Shown here: positions 44,010 to 52,559 of the stretch, one piece after another
Numbering within the stretch: the first letter of the stretch is position 1
Layout: each line of letters opens with the position of its first letter
Assembly: GCF_903915725.1 (NCBI RefSeq)
Contig: NZ_CAIWTY010000001.1
Span: forward strand, 103,921 to 167,920
Length of the DNA stretch: 64,000 nucleotides
Origin: an uncultured Rhodopila sp.
Lineage (GTDB): Bacteria; Pseudomonadota; Alphaproteobacteria; Acetobacterales; Acetobacteraceae
Direction: 5' to 3'
The notes under the pieces: generated by a model
What the model was told of the DNA's origin: nothing
The model's database searches: none
The model's input: only the letters and a program-made list of their open reading frames with translations
Position numbers and translations under genes: made by a program

Positions 44010-44768
44010 TCAGTGCAGATGCACCGCGTCGTGCAGGTAGATGCAGGTCAGCACTGCAAAGACGTAAGCCTGCAGGACCGCCACCAGCAGCTCGAAGCCG
44101 ATGAGGATCGTGTTCAGCGCCAGCGACAAGCCGGCCGGGGCGTAGCCCAGCACGCCAAGGCCCGCGAGCATGATGATGAAGGCGCCGAAAACCTCCAGCA
44201 TCACGTGGCCGGCCATCATGTTGGCGAACAGACGAACGGAAAGCGAGATGATGCGCGAGAGGTAGGAAATCACCTCGATCGTCACCAAGAGCGGCAGAAG
44301 CACCTTCGGGATGCCCTGCGGCACGAAATAGCTGAGGAAGTGCCAGCCATGCTCCTGGATCGCCACCGTCGTCACCAGCACGAAGACCAGCAGCGCCAGC
44401 GCCAGGGTCACCGCGATATGGCTGGTGAAGGTGAAGAAGTAGGGGAACACGCCCAGCAGGTTGCCGAACAGGATGAAGAAGAACAGCGTGAACACGAAGG
44501 GAAAGTATTTCCGCCCTTCAGGGCCGATTTGTTCGAGGCACATCGACAGCAGGGTGTCGTAGCTGAGTTCGGCGGCGGCCTGCAACCGCCCGGGCACCAT
44601 GGCGCGGGGCCGCATGCCAAACCAGAGCAGGGCTAGAATGCCGATGCCCGAGACCACCATCATCAGGTTCGCCTGGGTGAAATTCACCGATCCCCCGATG
44701 AAGCCCAAGGCCGGATGAAGCTGGAACTGACCCAGCGCGTCGATGCTACTTGAACCCTCGGCCGCCAC
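44010..44768 (-). CDS. atpB: ATP synthase F0 subunit a
   Basis: 252 residues with five or six membrane helices. The essential stator arginine is Arg179 in SLSVRLFANMMAGH; the C-terminal helices LIGFELLVAVLQAYVFAVLTCIYL and the N-terminal FQLHPALGF are standard. Provides the proton half-channels beside the c-ring. Lies 24 bases after atpI and 76 before atpE. Confidence 0.97.
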   Translation of the reverse strand: MAAEGSSSIDALGQFQLHPALGFIGGSVNFTQANLMMVVSGIGILALLWFGMRPRAMVPGRLQAAAELSYDTLLSMCLEQIGPEGRKYFPFVFTLFFFILFGNLLGVFPYFFTFTSHIAVTLALALLVFVLVTTVAIQEHGWHFLSYFVPQGIPKVLLPLLVTIEVISYLSRIISLSVRLFANMMAGHVMLEVFGAFIIMLAGLGVLGYAPAGLSLALNTILIGFELLVAVLQAYVFAVLTCIYLHDAVHLH

Positions 44769-44792
44769 GCGCCTGCTCCTACCCTGCCTCGA

Positions 44793-45104
44793 TCAAGACC
44801 GCTTTGGCGCGAACATGCGCCAAAGGTTCGCCACTCCAGCCGCACCACCCAATGGAACGAACACCACCGTCAGGATCGGGGTGGTGTGGAAAATCCAGTC
44901 CAGCCCGTACCCGATGGCGACTGCCACCACAAGGGCTGAAACCAATTCTATCCCCACCCGCAAACCGATTCCCCACAAAGAACCGCCGAGCGCTCCCTGG
45001 TCGTCGGGGGGCGGCTGCGGCGGGGCGTCGAGGCCCTGCTTGCTGCGGGCGGCTTTCAGACGATCCTCGAAAGAGGGGTCCGGGCCGCCTTGATCCTGGC
45101 TCAT
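44793..45104 (-). CDS. atpI: ATP synthase protein I
   Basis: 103 residues from the ATG at 45104. A hydrophilic, proline-rich N-terminus (LDAPPQPPPDDQGALGG) followed by two membrane helices (VGIELVSALVVAVAIGYGLDWIF; PILTVVFVPLGGAAGVANLW), the AtpI/AtpZ pattern. Thought to help c-ring assembly or Mg2+ supply. First gene of the F0 operon; the promoter should lie in the 300 bases before it. Confidence 0.9.
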   Translation of the reverse strand: MSQDQGGPDPSFEDRLKAARSKQGLDAPPQPPPDDQGALGGSLWGIGLRVGIELVSALVVAVAIGYGLDWIFHTTPILTVVFVPLGGAAGVANLWRMFAPKRS

Positions 45105-45397
45105 GCTCGCCCCTGGCAACATTCCGTGCCGGAAAGCGGCGTCTTGCTACCGACGGGGGGAACGGGTGTCAAGAACGCTTGGCCGATTTCCGTTCCGGAA
45201 CGAAGCCGGCCGTGTCCGGTTTGCCACCGTCCGGTTGTGAAGTTCGCAGGAAGCTGCACCCATTGCATGGGGATGTTCCCCAGCCATCGACCATCGCGGC
45301 CTCGGTTCCGATCTTCCGCCCCACCCTGCTGCTGGTGGCGATCCGGACCTTGGCGACGGTCTGGAGTTCCCACGCCAGCCTGTCCAGCCGCCAACCG

Positions 45398-46462
45398 CTA
45401 TCCGGTCGGATCGATCCGCTTCCCGGTCCGCGCATCGAAAATGTGCGCATGATCGGCCTGCAAATGCACAGTCAAAGTCTCGACGGGAGCGACGGCACCC
45501 GCAATCTTCACCGTGATCGTTTCGCCACTTGCACCGGTAACCCGCCCATGCACCAGCGTCTCGGATCCCAGTGGTTCGATCAGATCAACCGCCAACATCA
45601 GACCCTGCGCATCCGGCGTCAAATGCTCCGGCCGGATCCCGAGCATAACGGCATCGCCGGCCCGGCGGCCTTGCAGCTGCACCAGCGGTCCCGCGTCGAG
45701 CGCCACCGCCGTGCCGTCCTGCACCAACCGGCCCTGGAGAAAATTCATCGTCGGCGAACCGACGAAGCCGGCGACGTAGGTGTCGGCGGGATGTTCGAAC
45801 ACCTCCATCGGCGTCGCCAACTGCGCGGGCCGGCCCTCATGCAAGATCAACAGGCGGTCACCGAGAGTCATCGCCTCGACCTGGTCGTGCGTGACATACA
45901 GGCTGGTGACGCCCAGCCGCCGCTGCAATTTGCGGATTTCCGCCCGCATCTGCACCCGCAGCTTGGCGTCCAGGTTCGACAGCGGTTCGTCGAACAGAAA
46001 GAGCTTCGGGTCGCGAACAATGGCGCGGCCCATCGCCACGCGCTGCCGCTGGCCGCCGGAGAGTTGCCTCGGCTTGCGGGCCAGCAGGTCGTCCAGGCCC
46101 AGCATGGCAGCCGCCTGTTCCACCTTGCGCGCGATCTCTCCCCGCGACAGGCCGCGGATGCGCAAACCATATGCCATGTTATCGAAGACCGACATATGTG
46201 GATACAGCGCGTAGTTCTGGAATACCATCGCGATATCCCGTTCCGAGGGATCAAATGCGGTGACGTCCCGCCCCCCGATAACGATCCTTCCGGCGGTCGG
46301 CTGTTCCAGACCGGCAACCAGGCGCAGCAGGGTTGACTTGCCGCAGCCGGAGGCGCCGACGATGACCAGCATCTCTCCGTCGATCAGCGATAGATCGATC
46401 TGGCGCAGCACCTCGGTGACGCCGAAACTCTTACGCAATCCTTCGATGTCCAGCGTCGCCAT
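45398..46462 (-). CDS. ugpC: sn-Glycerol-3-phosphate ABC transporter ATPase
   Basis: 354 residues. Walker A GASGCGKST, signature LSGGQRQRVAMGRA, Walker B LFLFDEPLSNLD and H-loop YVTHDQVEAM; a C-terminal OB-fold (TOBE) regulatory region (MLGIRPEHLTPD). MalK/UgpC class. It starts next to the ugpE stop. Powers import of glycerol-3-phosphate or glycerophosphodiesters. The assignment to Ugp relies on the UgpB partner. Confidence 0.92.
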   Translation of the reverse strand: MATLDIEGLRKSFGVTEVLRQIDLSLIDGEMLVIVGASGCGKSTLLRLVAGLEQPTAGRIVIGGRDVTAFDPSERDIAMVFQNYALYPHMSVFDNMAYGLRIRGLSRGEIARKVEQAAAMLGLDDLLARKPRQLSGGQRQRVAMGRAIVRDPKLFLFDEPLSNLDAKLRVQMRAEIRKLQRRLGVTSLYVTHDQVEAMTLGDRLLILHEGRPAQLATPMEVFEHPADTYVAGFVGSPTMNFLQGRLVQDGTAVALDAGPLVQLQGRRAGDAVMLGIRPEHLTPDAQGLMLAVDLIEPLGSETLVHGRVTGASGETITVKIAGAVAPVETLTVHLQADHAHIFDARTGKRIDPTG

Positions 46463-47302
46463 CTATTTCTCGCCTTCGGTCAGGCCGGCGACAAACCAGC
46501 GCTGCATGAGCACCACGACCGCAACCGGCGGCAATAAGGCCAGAACGGCGGTCGCCATCACCGCGCTCCAATCGGTCTGCGTTTCCTGGCCAATCATCTT
46601 GACGATGCCGATGACGATGGTGTCGAGAGCGGGGTCGGTTGAGACCAGCAACGGCCAGAGGTATTGGTTCCAGCCGTAGACGAACAGGATGACAAACAAC
46701 GCAGCGATATTCGCGCCGGAGACCGGCAGCACTATGTCGCGCAGGAAACGCAATGGGCCGGCGCCGTCGATGCGGGCGGCTTCGACCAATTCATCAGGAA
46801 TGGCGGTAAAGACCTGACGGAACAGCAGCGTGGCGGTCGCGGAGGCGATCAGCGGGACCCACAGGCCGGTAAATGTGTTGATAAGGCCGAAGCCGGCCAT
46901 CACCGCGTATGTCGGAATGATGCGCACCTCGACCGGCAGCATCAGAGTAACGAAGATCAACCAGAACGCAGTCTGCCGAAAAGGGAAGCGGAAAAAAACG
47001 ACGGCATAGGCCGACAGGACGGAAATGAAAATCTTGCCGGTGGCGATGGCGACGGCCATGCCGAACGAGGTCAGCAGCATGTGCCAGACCGGCTCGGTTC
47101 CCATGGTGCCGTGCAGCAGGACGCGGGGGTAGACGGACAGGTTGGCGAGGTGCGGCATCAAAGAAAGGTCGCCGCGCATGATGGCGTCGGAATCCTGGGT
47201 CGAGCCGGCGAAAACCAGCCAGACCGGGAACGCGAACAGCAAGACGCCGAGGACCAAAATGGTGTGGGCAATGTAGTCGGGGCGGTTGAACGACCGTCTC
47301 AC
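46463..47302 (-). CDS. ugpE: sn-Glycerol-3-phosphate ABC transporter permease UgpE
   Basis: 279 residues with six membrane helices and the EAA loop DELVEAARIDGAGPLRFLRDIVLP. A GTG start at 47302 is chosen because it overlaps the ugpA stop (GTGA), and the coding frame upstream is not homologous. Ends WFVAGLTEGEK, typical of UgpE. Pairs with UgpA as the membrane channel. Confidence 0.93.
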   Translation of the reverse strand: MRRSFNRPDYIAHTILVLGVLLFAFPVWLVFAGSTQDSDAIMRGDLSLMPHLANLSVYPRVLLHGTMGTEPVWHMLLTSFGMAVAIATGKIFISVLSAYAVVFFRFPFRQTAFWLIFVTLMLPVEVRIIPTYAVMAGFGLINTFTGLWVPLIASATATLLFRQVFTAIPDELVEAARIDGAGPLRFLRDIVLPVSGANIAALFVILFVYGWNQYLWPLLVSTDPALDTIVIGIVKMIGQETQTDWSAVMATAVLALLPPVAVVVLMQRWFVAGLTEGEK

Positions 47303-48180
47303 GATAGCGTCCTTCTGCCCATGAAGCGAAACTGGACCGCCGTGATCAGGATGACCCCCAGCATCAGCACCACCGATTGGGCGGACGATGATCCGATGTC
47401 CTGGTTGATCACCCCATCGCGAAACACCTTGATCACCAGGGTTTCGGTGTCCTTCCCGGGTCCACCCTGTGTGAGCGCGTAAATCGTGCCGAAGGTATCG
47501 AAGGCGGCGTAGACGACGTTGACCACCAGCAGAAAAAACGTTGTCGGCGACAGCAGCGGGAAGGTGATGGTGCGGAACCGCCGCCATCCCTTGGCGCCGT
47601 CCATGCGCGCCGCCTCGATTACCGCGCGCGGGATCGATTGCAGACCGGCCAGAAAGAAGATGAAGTCGTAGCTCACCTGTTTCCAGGCGCTGGCGGAAAC
47701 CACCATCAGCATCGCCTGGCTGCCGTTCAACGTATAATCCCACGCCACACCGTGCCGGTTCAGCCAGCGGCCGAGCAGCCCGACCCGAGGGTTCAGCACG
47801 AACAGGAACAGCACCGCCGACATCGCCGGCGCGATCGCATACGGCCAGATCAGCAAGGTCCGATACACGCCCCGCCCGGCGATCTGCCGATCGGCGAAAA
47901 CGGCGAGGGCCAGGGCGAGGCTGATCGCAACCACGCTCACGGTCAGGCAGAAGAACACCGTCCGGACAATTGAATCCAGATACAATGGGTCGCTAAACAG
48001 ATCCTGGAAATTATCCAGCCCGACGAAGACCCAGCCCTGTCCGAACGCATCCTGCGTGGTCAGACTGGACCATACCGCCTCGCCCGCCGGCCAGTAGAAG
48101 AAAAACAGCGTCAGCAGGAGCTGAGGCAGCAGGAGGACCACCGGCAGCAGACGTCCGTTGAAGACCGTCCGGCGGTCCAT
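47299..48180 (-). CDS. ugpA: sn-Glycerol-3-phosphate ABC transporter permease UgpA
   Basis: 293 residues, six membrane helices. EAA loop PRAVIEAARMDGAKGWRRFRTITFP and the conserved end FGTIYALTQGGPGKDTETLVIKVF. Begins 7 bases after ugpB. Forms a heterodimer with UgpE in the inner membrane. Confidence 0.93.
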   Translation of the reverse strand: MDRRTVFNGRLLPVVLLLPQLLLTLFFFYWPAGEAVWSSLTTQDAFGQGWVFVGLDNFQDLFSDPLYLDSIVRTVFFCLTVSVVAISLALALAVFADRQIAGRGVYRTLLIWPYAIAPAMSAVLFLFVLNPRVGLLGRWLNRHGVAWDYTLNGSQAMLMVVSASAWKQVSYDFIFFLAGLQSIPRAVIEAARMDGAKGWRRFRTITFPLLSPTTFFLLVVNVVYAAFDTFGTIYALTQGGPGKDTETLVIKVFRDGVINQDIGSSSAQSVVLMLGVILITAVQFRFMGRRTLS

Positions 48181-48187
48181 GCAGCGC

Positions 48188-49510
48188 TCAGGCCTTCACC
48201 GCTTTGGCGAATTCCCGCAGCACCTTGTTGCCACGCGTCACGGCAACATCCAACGCCTGCTGAGCGGACTGGCCGCCTTGCAGCGCCTTTTCCAGTTCCT
48301 CCTGGATGATGTTGCGGATTTCCGGCAGGCGGCCGAGGCGCAGACCCCTCGTATTCGGCGTCAGCGAACCCCTGGCAAGCTGCTCCACCGGAATGTCGGC
48401 GCCGACATTCTTCGTGTAGTAGCCTTGCTGCTTCGACAATTCATAGCCGGCGAAGGTGACGGGCACGTAGCCTGTCTTCTGGCTCCAGGTGGAATCCACT
48501 TCGGGCTTGCCGATATATTTCAGGAATTCCGCGACCGCCCTGTATTCCGCCGGAGTCCGGTCCGGCGCGGTCATGATCCACAGGCTGGCGCCGCCGATGA
48601 TGGAGTTTTCCGGCTGCTTGATGATCTCCGGGTCGAACGGCAGGTAGGCCTCGCCCCAGTCGAATTTCGCCGACTTCACCAAATTGCCGCGCGACGACGA
48701 CGACCCGAACGAAATCGCTGCTTCGCCGGAGACGATCAACGGGTCAGGCGCGGTGTCGCGCCCGGCGTATTTGAAGCTGGCGTTCTTCGACATCTCCAGC
48801 AGACGCTCGATATGTTTCACGTGTGGCTTGGTGTTGAACACCAGTTCGGCGTCCAGGCCGTCGAAACCGTCGGACTTCGTGGCAAATGGCAGGTTGTGCA
48901 ACGCGCTATATTGCTCGAGCTGGATCCAGACCGGCCACGACGTCGTCATGGCCACCGGCGCAGCGTCCTTTGCCTTGATCGTCTCGGCTGCCTTACGGAC
49001 CTCTTGCCAGGTCGCGGGCGCCTTGTCGGGGTCGAGGCCGGCTTTGCGGAACGCGTCCTTATTGTACCACATGACGGCGGTGGAGGAGTTGAACGGCATC
49101 GACGCCATACGCCCGTCCGTCAGGCTATAGTAGCCCCGCACCGCAGGGATATAGGCCTTCGGATCGATCGTCAGCCCGGTCTCCTTCGCCAATTCCCAGA
49201 CCGGCTTCACCGCCTTGCCGGCAGCAAGCATGGTGCCGGTGCCGACCTCGAAGACCTGCACGAGGTGAGGCGCCTGACCGGCGCGGGAGGCAGCGATGGT
49301 CGCGGTCAGCGTGTCGGCGTAGCCGCCCTTGTAGATCGCCTGGATCTCGACCTGGTCCTGGCTGGCGTTGAAGCCGTCGGCGATGCGGCCGATCTCCTCG
49401 GCCAGCGCGGCGGTCATGGCGTGCCACCAGACGATCCTGGTTTTCTCCACCGCGCCCGCCCGGGTGGCAGCGAAGGCAAGGGGGGCGGTAAGCAGGGTGC
49501 GGCGCTTCAT
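48188..49510 (-). CDS. ugpB: sn-Glycerol-3-phosphate-binding periplasmic protein
   Basis: 440 residues with a Sec signal peptide (residues 1-20, MKRRTLLTAPLAFAATRAGA). The mature start matches UgpB: IVWWHAMTAALAEEIGRIAD, FNASQDQVEIQAIYKGGYAD, then FNSSTAVMWYNKDAFRKAGL. Binds glycerol-3-phosphate or glycerophosphodiesters in the periplasm and delivers it to UgpAE. First gene of ugpB-A-E-C. No pho box was recognised upstream. Confidence 0.94.
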   Translation of the reverse strand: MKRRTLLTAPLAFAATRAGAVEKTRIVWWHAMTAALAEEIGRIADGFNASQDQVEIQAIYKGGYADTLTATIAASRAGQAPHLVQVFEVGTGTMLAAGKAVKPVWELAKETGLTIDPKAYIPAVRGYYSLTDGRMASMPFNSSTAVMWYNKDAFRKAGLDPDKAPATWQEVRKAAETIKAKDAAPVAMTTSWPVWIQLEQYSALHNLPFATKSDGFDGLDAELVFNTKPHVKHIERLLEMSKNASFKYAGRDTAPDPLIVSGEAAISFGSSSSRGNLVKSAKFDWGEAYLPFDPEIIKQPENSIIGGASLWIMTAPDRTPAEYRAVAEFLKYIGKPEVDSTWSQKTGYVPVTFAGYELSKQQGYYTKNVGADIPVEQLARGSLTPNTRGLRLGRLPEIRNIIQEELEKALQGGQSAQQALDVAVTRGNKVLREFAKAVKA

Positions 49511-49603
49511 TGGACGGTATCCTCGATAGATTGGTTCGCAGGCGTTAGCGATGCGGTGTTGCCAGCCGATTACAGTTTTCTGACGCTTGGGTGAAGGGGC
49601 CGC

Positions 49604-51049
49604 TTACTCGCCAGCTTTCGGCACCGCTGCCGCGTGCCGCCCGATCAGGTCGTCCCCGGCCGTAACCGGCATGAACAAGGCGATCGGCGCAGCAGCTAAT
49701 GTCATCAATCCCACAACGACAAACGCCACACTGAAGTCGGAGTTTTCCGGCGTCCCGTGGCCCGCCAGCGTGCGCGAAACCTCCAGCGCCAGGGCCCCGA
49801 CAGAGACGCCAATCGTCGCGGCAAGCTGTTGGCCGGCGGTATAAAGGCTGGTAGCAGAGCTCATTTGCGCGCGGGGGACATCACCATAGGCCAACGTGTT
49901 GTATCCGGTGAACTGTAGCGACCTAAGGAAGCCTCCAACGAGCAGAATCAGATAGATCGCCGCGGCCGGCCAAGAGGGGCGGAACGCGGCGCAGGCGATC
50001 AGCATGACACCCGACAGCAAGCCGTTCCAGATCAGCGTATTGCGGAAGCCAAACAGTCTAAGGGCATATTGCGCGCCCGGCTTCATCACCAAGGCGCCGG
50101 CCGAACTGGCGAATGTAATCAGCCCGCTCTGCACCGCGGAGCTGCCAAAGCCAACCTGCAGCATCATCGGCAGCAGGAAAGGGATGGCGCCGATGCCGGT
50201 ACGGAACAGCATCATGGCAGCGAAGGACAACCCAAAGCAGGGCAGCCGCATCAGCGTAAAATCCAACAGCGGGGCGGGATGGCGGTGCGCATGCACAAAA
50301 TAGAGGAAGCCCACTGCGACGCCCGCAGCGATGATGGCTTCGGTCAACTCCCGGGAGACCAGGCCTCGACCGACCGTTTCCAGCCCCGCCATGCTGAAAA
50401 CCAGAGCAAGGCCGGTCAGCGCCAGGCCGCGCAGGTCGAAAGCCCCCTTTGCAGGCTCGCGGAAGTCCTTGATGAACAGCGTGACCGCAAGCAGGCCGAT
50501 GAGACCGATGGGGATGTTTATGAAGAAGGTCCAGCGCCAGTTGAAGTAGGTGACGATGAAGCCGCCCAGCGGCGGCCCGACGACAGGGCCGAGAAGCGCC
50601 GGCATCGTCAGCCATGCCATCGCGGCGACCAGCTCGGATTTCGCGGCGGTGCGCAGCAGCAACAACCGGCCCACGGGGACCATCATAGCGCCACCGAGGC
50701 CTTGCAGCACGCGGGCAGCGACCAATTCGGCCAGGCCAGTGGAGAGGCCGCACAGAATCGAGCCTGCGGTGAACACGACGATTGCTGCCCGGAACACGGT
50801 CTTGGTGCCAAAGCGATCGGCCACCCACCCGCTGGCCGGGATGAACACTGTGAGGCTAAGCAGGTACGACGTTAGCGCCACGTTCATCCGCACCGGGTCG
50901 TAGCCAAAGGAGTGCGCCATCGTAGGCAACGCTGTAGCGATAACGGTCGAGTCGAGGTTTTGCATGAACAAGGCGCAGGCGACGATGACTGCGGTCAGGC
51001 GGGTCTCACGCGAGACCCGTGCGGGGCGGAGGCTGGGCTGGGTCGCCAT
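49604..51049 (-). CDS. DHA2-family MFS multidrug exporter
   Basis: 481 residues with about 14 membrane segments. Motif A SGWVADRFGTKTV, the family-specific FMQNLDSTVIATALPTMAHSFG in helix 1, and GPPLGGFIVTYFNWRWTFFINIPIG in helix 5 are the EmrB/QacA class hallmarks. Exports drugs or other amphiphiles by proton antiport. No EmrA-type membrane fusion gene is adjacent, so it works singly or with a partner elsewhere. Confidence 0.93.
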   Translation of the reverse strand: MATQPSLRPARVSRETRLTAVIVACALFMQNLDSTVIATALPTMAHSFGYDPVRMNVALTSYLLSLTVFIPASGWVADRFGTKTVFRAAIVVFTAGSILCGLSTGLAELVAARVLQGLGGAMMVPVGRLLLLRTAAKSELVAAMAWLTMPALLGPVVGPPLGGFIVTYFNWRWTFFINIPIGLIGLLAVTLFIKDFREPAKGAFDLRGLALTGLALVFSMAGLETVGRGLVSRELTEAIIAAGVAVGFLYFVHAHRHPAPLLDFTLMRLPCFGLSFAAMMLFRTGIGAIPFLLPMMLQVGFGSSAVQSGLITFASSAGALVMKPGAQYALRLFGFRNTLIWNGLLSGVMLIACAAFRPSWPAAAIYLILLVGGFLRSLQFTGYNTLAYGDVPRAQMSSATSLYTAGQQLAATIGVSVGALALEVSRTLAGHGTPENSDFSVAFVVVGLMTLAAAPIALFMPVTAGDDLIGRHAAAVPKAGE

Positions 51050-51218
51050 TCGCCCATTGTTGCGCCGGAGACGTCCTGGGGCAAGAAAGCCTGCTTATGA
51101 GCGGGGCCCGCGCTGTGAACCGAGCGTCGGCATGCGTATATATTCTTTGTCGTTATTTGTTCCTTATTGCCGGATCACGATCTATAGTGCCGCAAACATA
51201 AGCCTCCGAGTCATACGT

Positions 51219-51557
51219 ATGTCCCGCCCGACCGACGACGTGAAGAACTGGATGAACATGTTCCGTTGGATCGTGAAGTTGATCCGCGACGAGTTCGACG
51301 TGGATGAGGCGATCCTTGTCCGCACCGCGGTGCTGGAGACCGACTGCGGGCTCATGGTCGAGCAGGTGGAAGCAGTGCTGGGGATCATCGGTGAGAGTTT
51401 CCACCTTTCGTTCCCGGCCGGCACGTTGGACGAGGTGCTGAAGCTGGAGGAACTTTGCATGCTCGCAGCATGGATGAAGGGCTTGTACAAGCAGCCGGAG
51501 TTCATCTCGGGCAACTTCGAGGCACGCTGCCGGGGCGCCAATCCGGGATGTTCTTGA
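51219..51557 (+). CDS. Acyl-carrier-protein-like small protein, possibly DUF1493
   Basis: 112 residues from the ATG at 51219. The region LETDCGLMVEQVEAVLGIIGE and following FHLSFPAGTLDEVLKLEELC has the helix pattern of an acyl carrier protein, with GLMVEQ where a true ACP has the phosphopantetheine-bearing Asp-Ser-Leu. No serine is present there, so 4'-phosphopantetheinylation is unlikely. DUF1493 proteins share this ACP-like, serine-poor pattern. The C-terminus has two cysteines (ARCRGANPGCS). Sits right beside decayed gene copy A. Fold inferred by pattern, function unknown. Confidence 0.55.
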   Translation: MSRPTDDVKNWMNMFRWIVKLIRDEFDVDEAILVRTAVLETDCGLMVEQVEAVLGIIGESFHLSFPAGTLDEVLKLEELCMLAAWMKGLYKQPEFISGNFEARCRGANPGCS

Positions 51558-51574
51558 CGCTTTGGGCTTGGCCG

Positions 51575-51772
51575 CTTGACCCGGCGGCGCGGCGTGCAGG
51601 GCAAGTCCGTCAAGCGGATCAACGTCCTCGAGCCGGAGGACAGTTGCGTTGTTGCAGGTCCTGCAAAATCCGCGGGTCGACATTGCCGGCACACGCCGCG
51701 CCGACCTGCTTGCCGCCCTCAATGTGCCTTCGCCGGCCCGGCTATCGCGGCAGTGGCGCAGCGGGCCGGTGT
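51575..51772 (+). pseudogene. Decayed regulator-like gene fragment, copy A
   Basis: About 180 bases closely matching copy B (55977-56154) in the opposite orientation. In one frame it reads GVQGKSVKRINVLEP, and after a frameshift LLQVLQNPRVDIAGTRRADLL then NVPSPARLSRQ before a stop. The parent protein looks like a winged-helix-type protein often found near transposons. The frameshift and truncated ends show it is not functional. Similarity to copy B is direct; the family is not named with confidence. Confidence 0.65.
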
Positions 51773-51943
51773 GCTGGTAGAGCCACTGTGCCCATACAGC
51801 AGCATTTTTACATCGAGACGCAAACGAGACAGCCGCTATCGATTGATGGTGGAAGAGTCCTTCGGGACTGCCTTGCGCTCGGCCGCATCGGCGAGGTTAC
51901 GCAATCGCCTCCATCACTGAACGCGATCGAAAAATTTCATCGA

Positions 51944-51972
51944 TTTGCCAACTTCAATTCATTGGGCAAATG
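51944..51972. promoter_or_regulatory. Candidate operator upstream of the rubrerythrin cassette
   Basis: A perfect 7-bp inverted repeat, ATTTGCC (51944-51950) and GGCAAAT (51966-51972), separated by 15 A/T-rich bases, about 100 bases before the rubrerythrin ATG. The surrounding 60 bases are notably AT-richer than the genome, as expected of a promoter. It resembles a LysR-type or similar redox-regulator site, but the binding protein is not known. Confidence 0.4.
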
Positions 51973-52072
51973 GATTAAGCATCCGTTCATTGAGGCAAAG
52001 GATCGCCGTCGCCCTTGGGGGTTTCGGCGGTCAGCGTCCGTCTCATTATCTCGGAAGCCGAAAGGAACACAC

Positions 52073-52492
52073 ATGGCAGCGCTTAAGGGTAGCAAGACCG
52101 AGGATAACCTCAAAGCCGCTTTCGCCGGAGAATCGCAGGCCAACCGCCGGTATCTCTATTTCGCGCAGAAGGCCGACGTGGAGGGCTTCAACGACGTCGC
52201 CGCGGTTTTCCGCTCCACTGCGGAAGGAGAAACTGGCCACGCACACGGCCACCTGGAGTACCTGGAAGCCTCCGGCGACCCGGCCACCGGCCTGCCCATC
52301 GGCCCGACAGATAAGAACCTCGCCGCGGCGGTTGCCGGCGAGACACACGAATATACAGACATGTATCCCGGCATGGCTCGTACTGCTCGCGAGGAAGGCT
52401 TCGACGAGATCGCTGCGTGGTTCGAGACCCTGGCGAAGGCGGAGCGTTCGCACGCCGGCCGCTTCCAGAAAGCCCTGAACGAATTGACCTGA
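52073..52492 (+). CDS. Rubrerythrin-type diiron protein
   Basis: 139 residues. Diiron ligands are spaced as in the ferritin-like rubrerythrin domain: Glu in [18 protein letters not shown], ExxH in [17 protein letters not shown], Glu in [17 protein letters not shown], and a second ExxH in [13 protein letters not shown]. The C-terminal rubredoxin iron site is absent, so electrons must come from another protein. Reduces hydrogen peroxide to water. AAAGGA precedes the ATG at 52073. First gene of a cassette with the Fe-S protein and DUF3501. Confidence 0.95.
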   Translation: MAALKGSKTEDNLKAAFAGESQANRRYLYFAQKADVEGFNDVAAVFRSTAEGETGHAHGHLEYLEASGDPATGLPIGPTDKNLAAAVAGETHEYTDMYPGMARTAREEGFDEIAAWFETLAKAERSHAGRFQKALNELT

Positions 52493-52503
52493 TCGACGAC
52501 CGA

Positions 52504-52528
52504 CCCCCTTCCCGGCCAGGGGAGGGGG
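52504..52528 (+). other. Strong intercistronic hairpin
   Basis: Ten-base-pair stem CCCCCTTCCC (52504-52513) / GGGGAGGGGG (52519-52528) with one G.U pair in RNA and a 5-base loop, placed 12 bases after the rubrerythrin stop and 31 before the next start. No T run follows, so it may stabilise or partly attenuate the transcript, giving more rubrerythrin than downstream product. Confidence 0.6.
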
Positions 52529-52559
52529 ATTGCTTCATAGCAAGACGGAAGAATGCCGC

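Noticed and set aside
44793..45397. Riboswitch or leader RNA before the F0 ATP-synthase operon
   Set aside because: No recognisable aptamer core or terminator/antiterminator pair in the roughly 290 bases before atpI.
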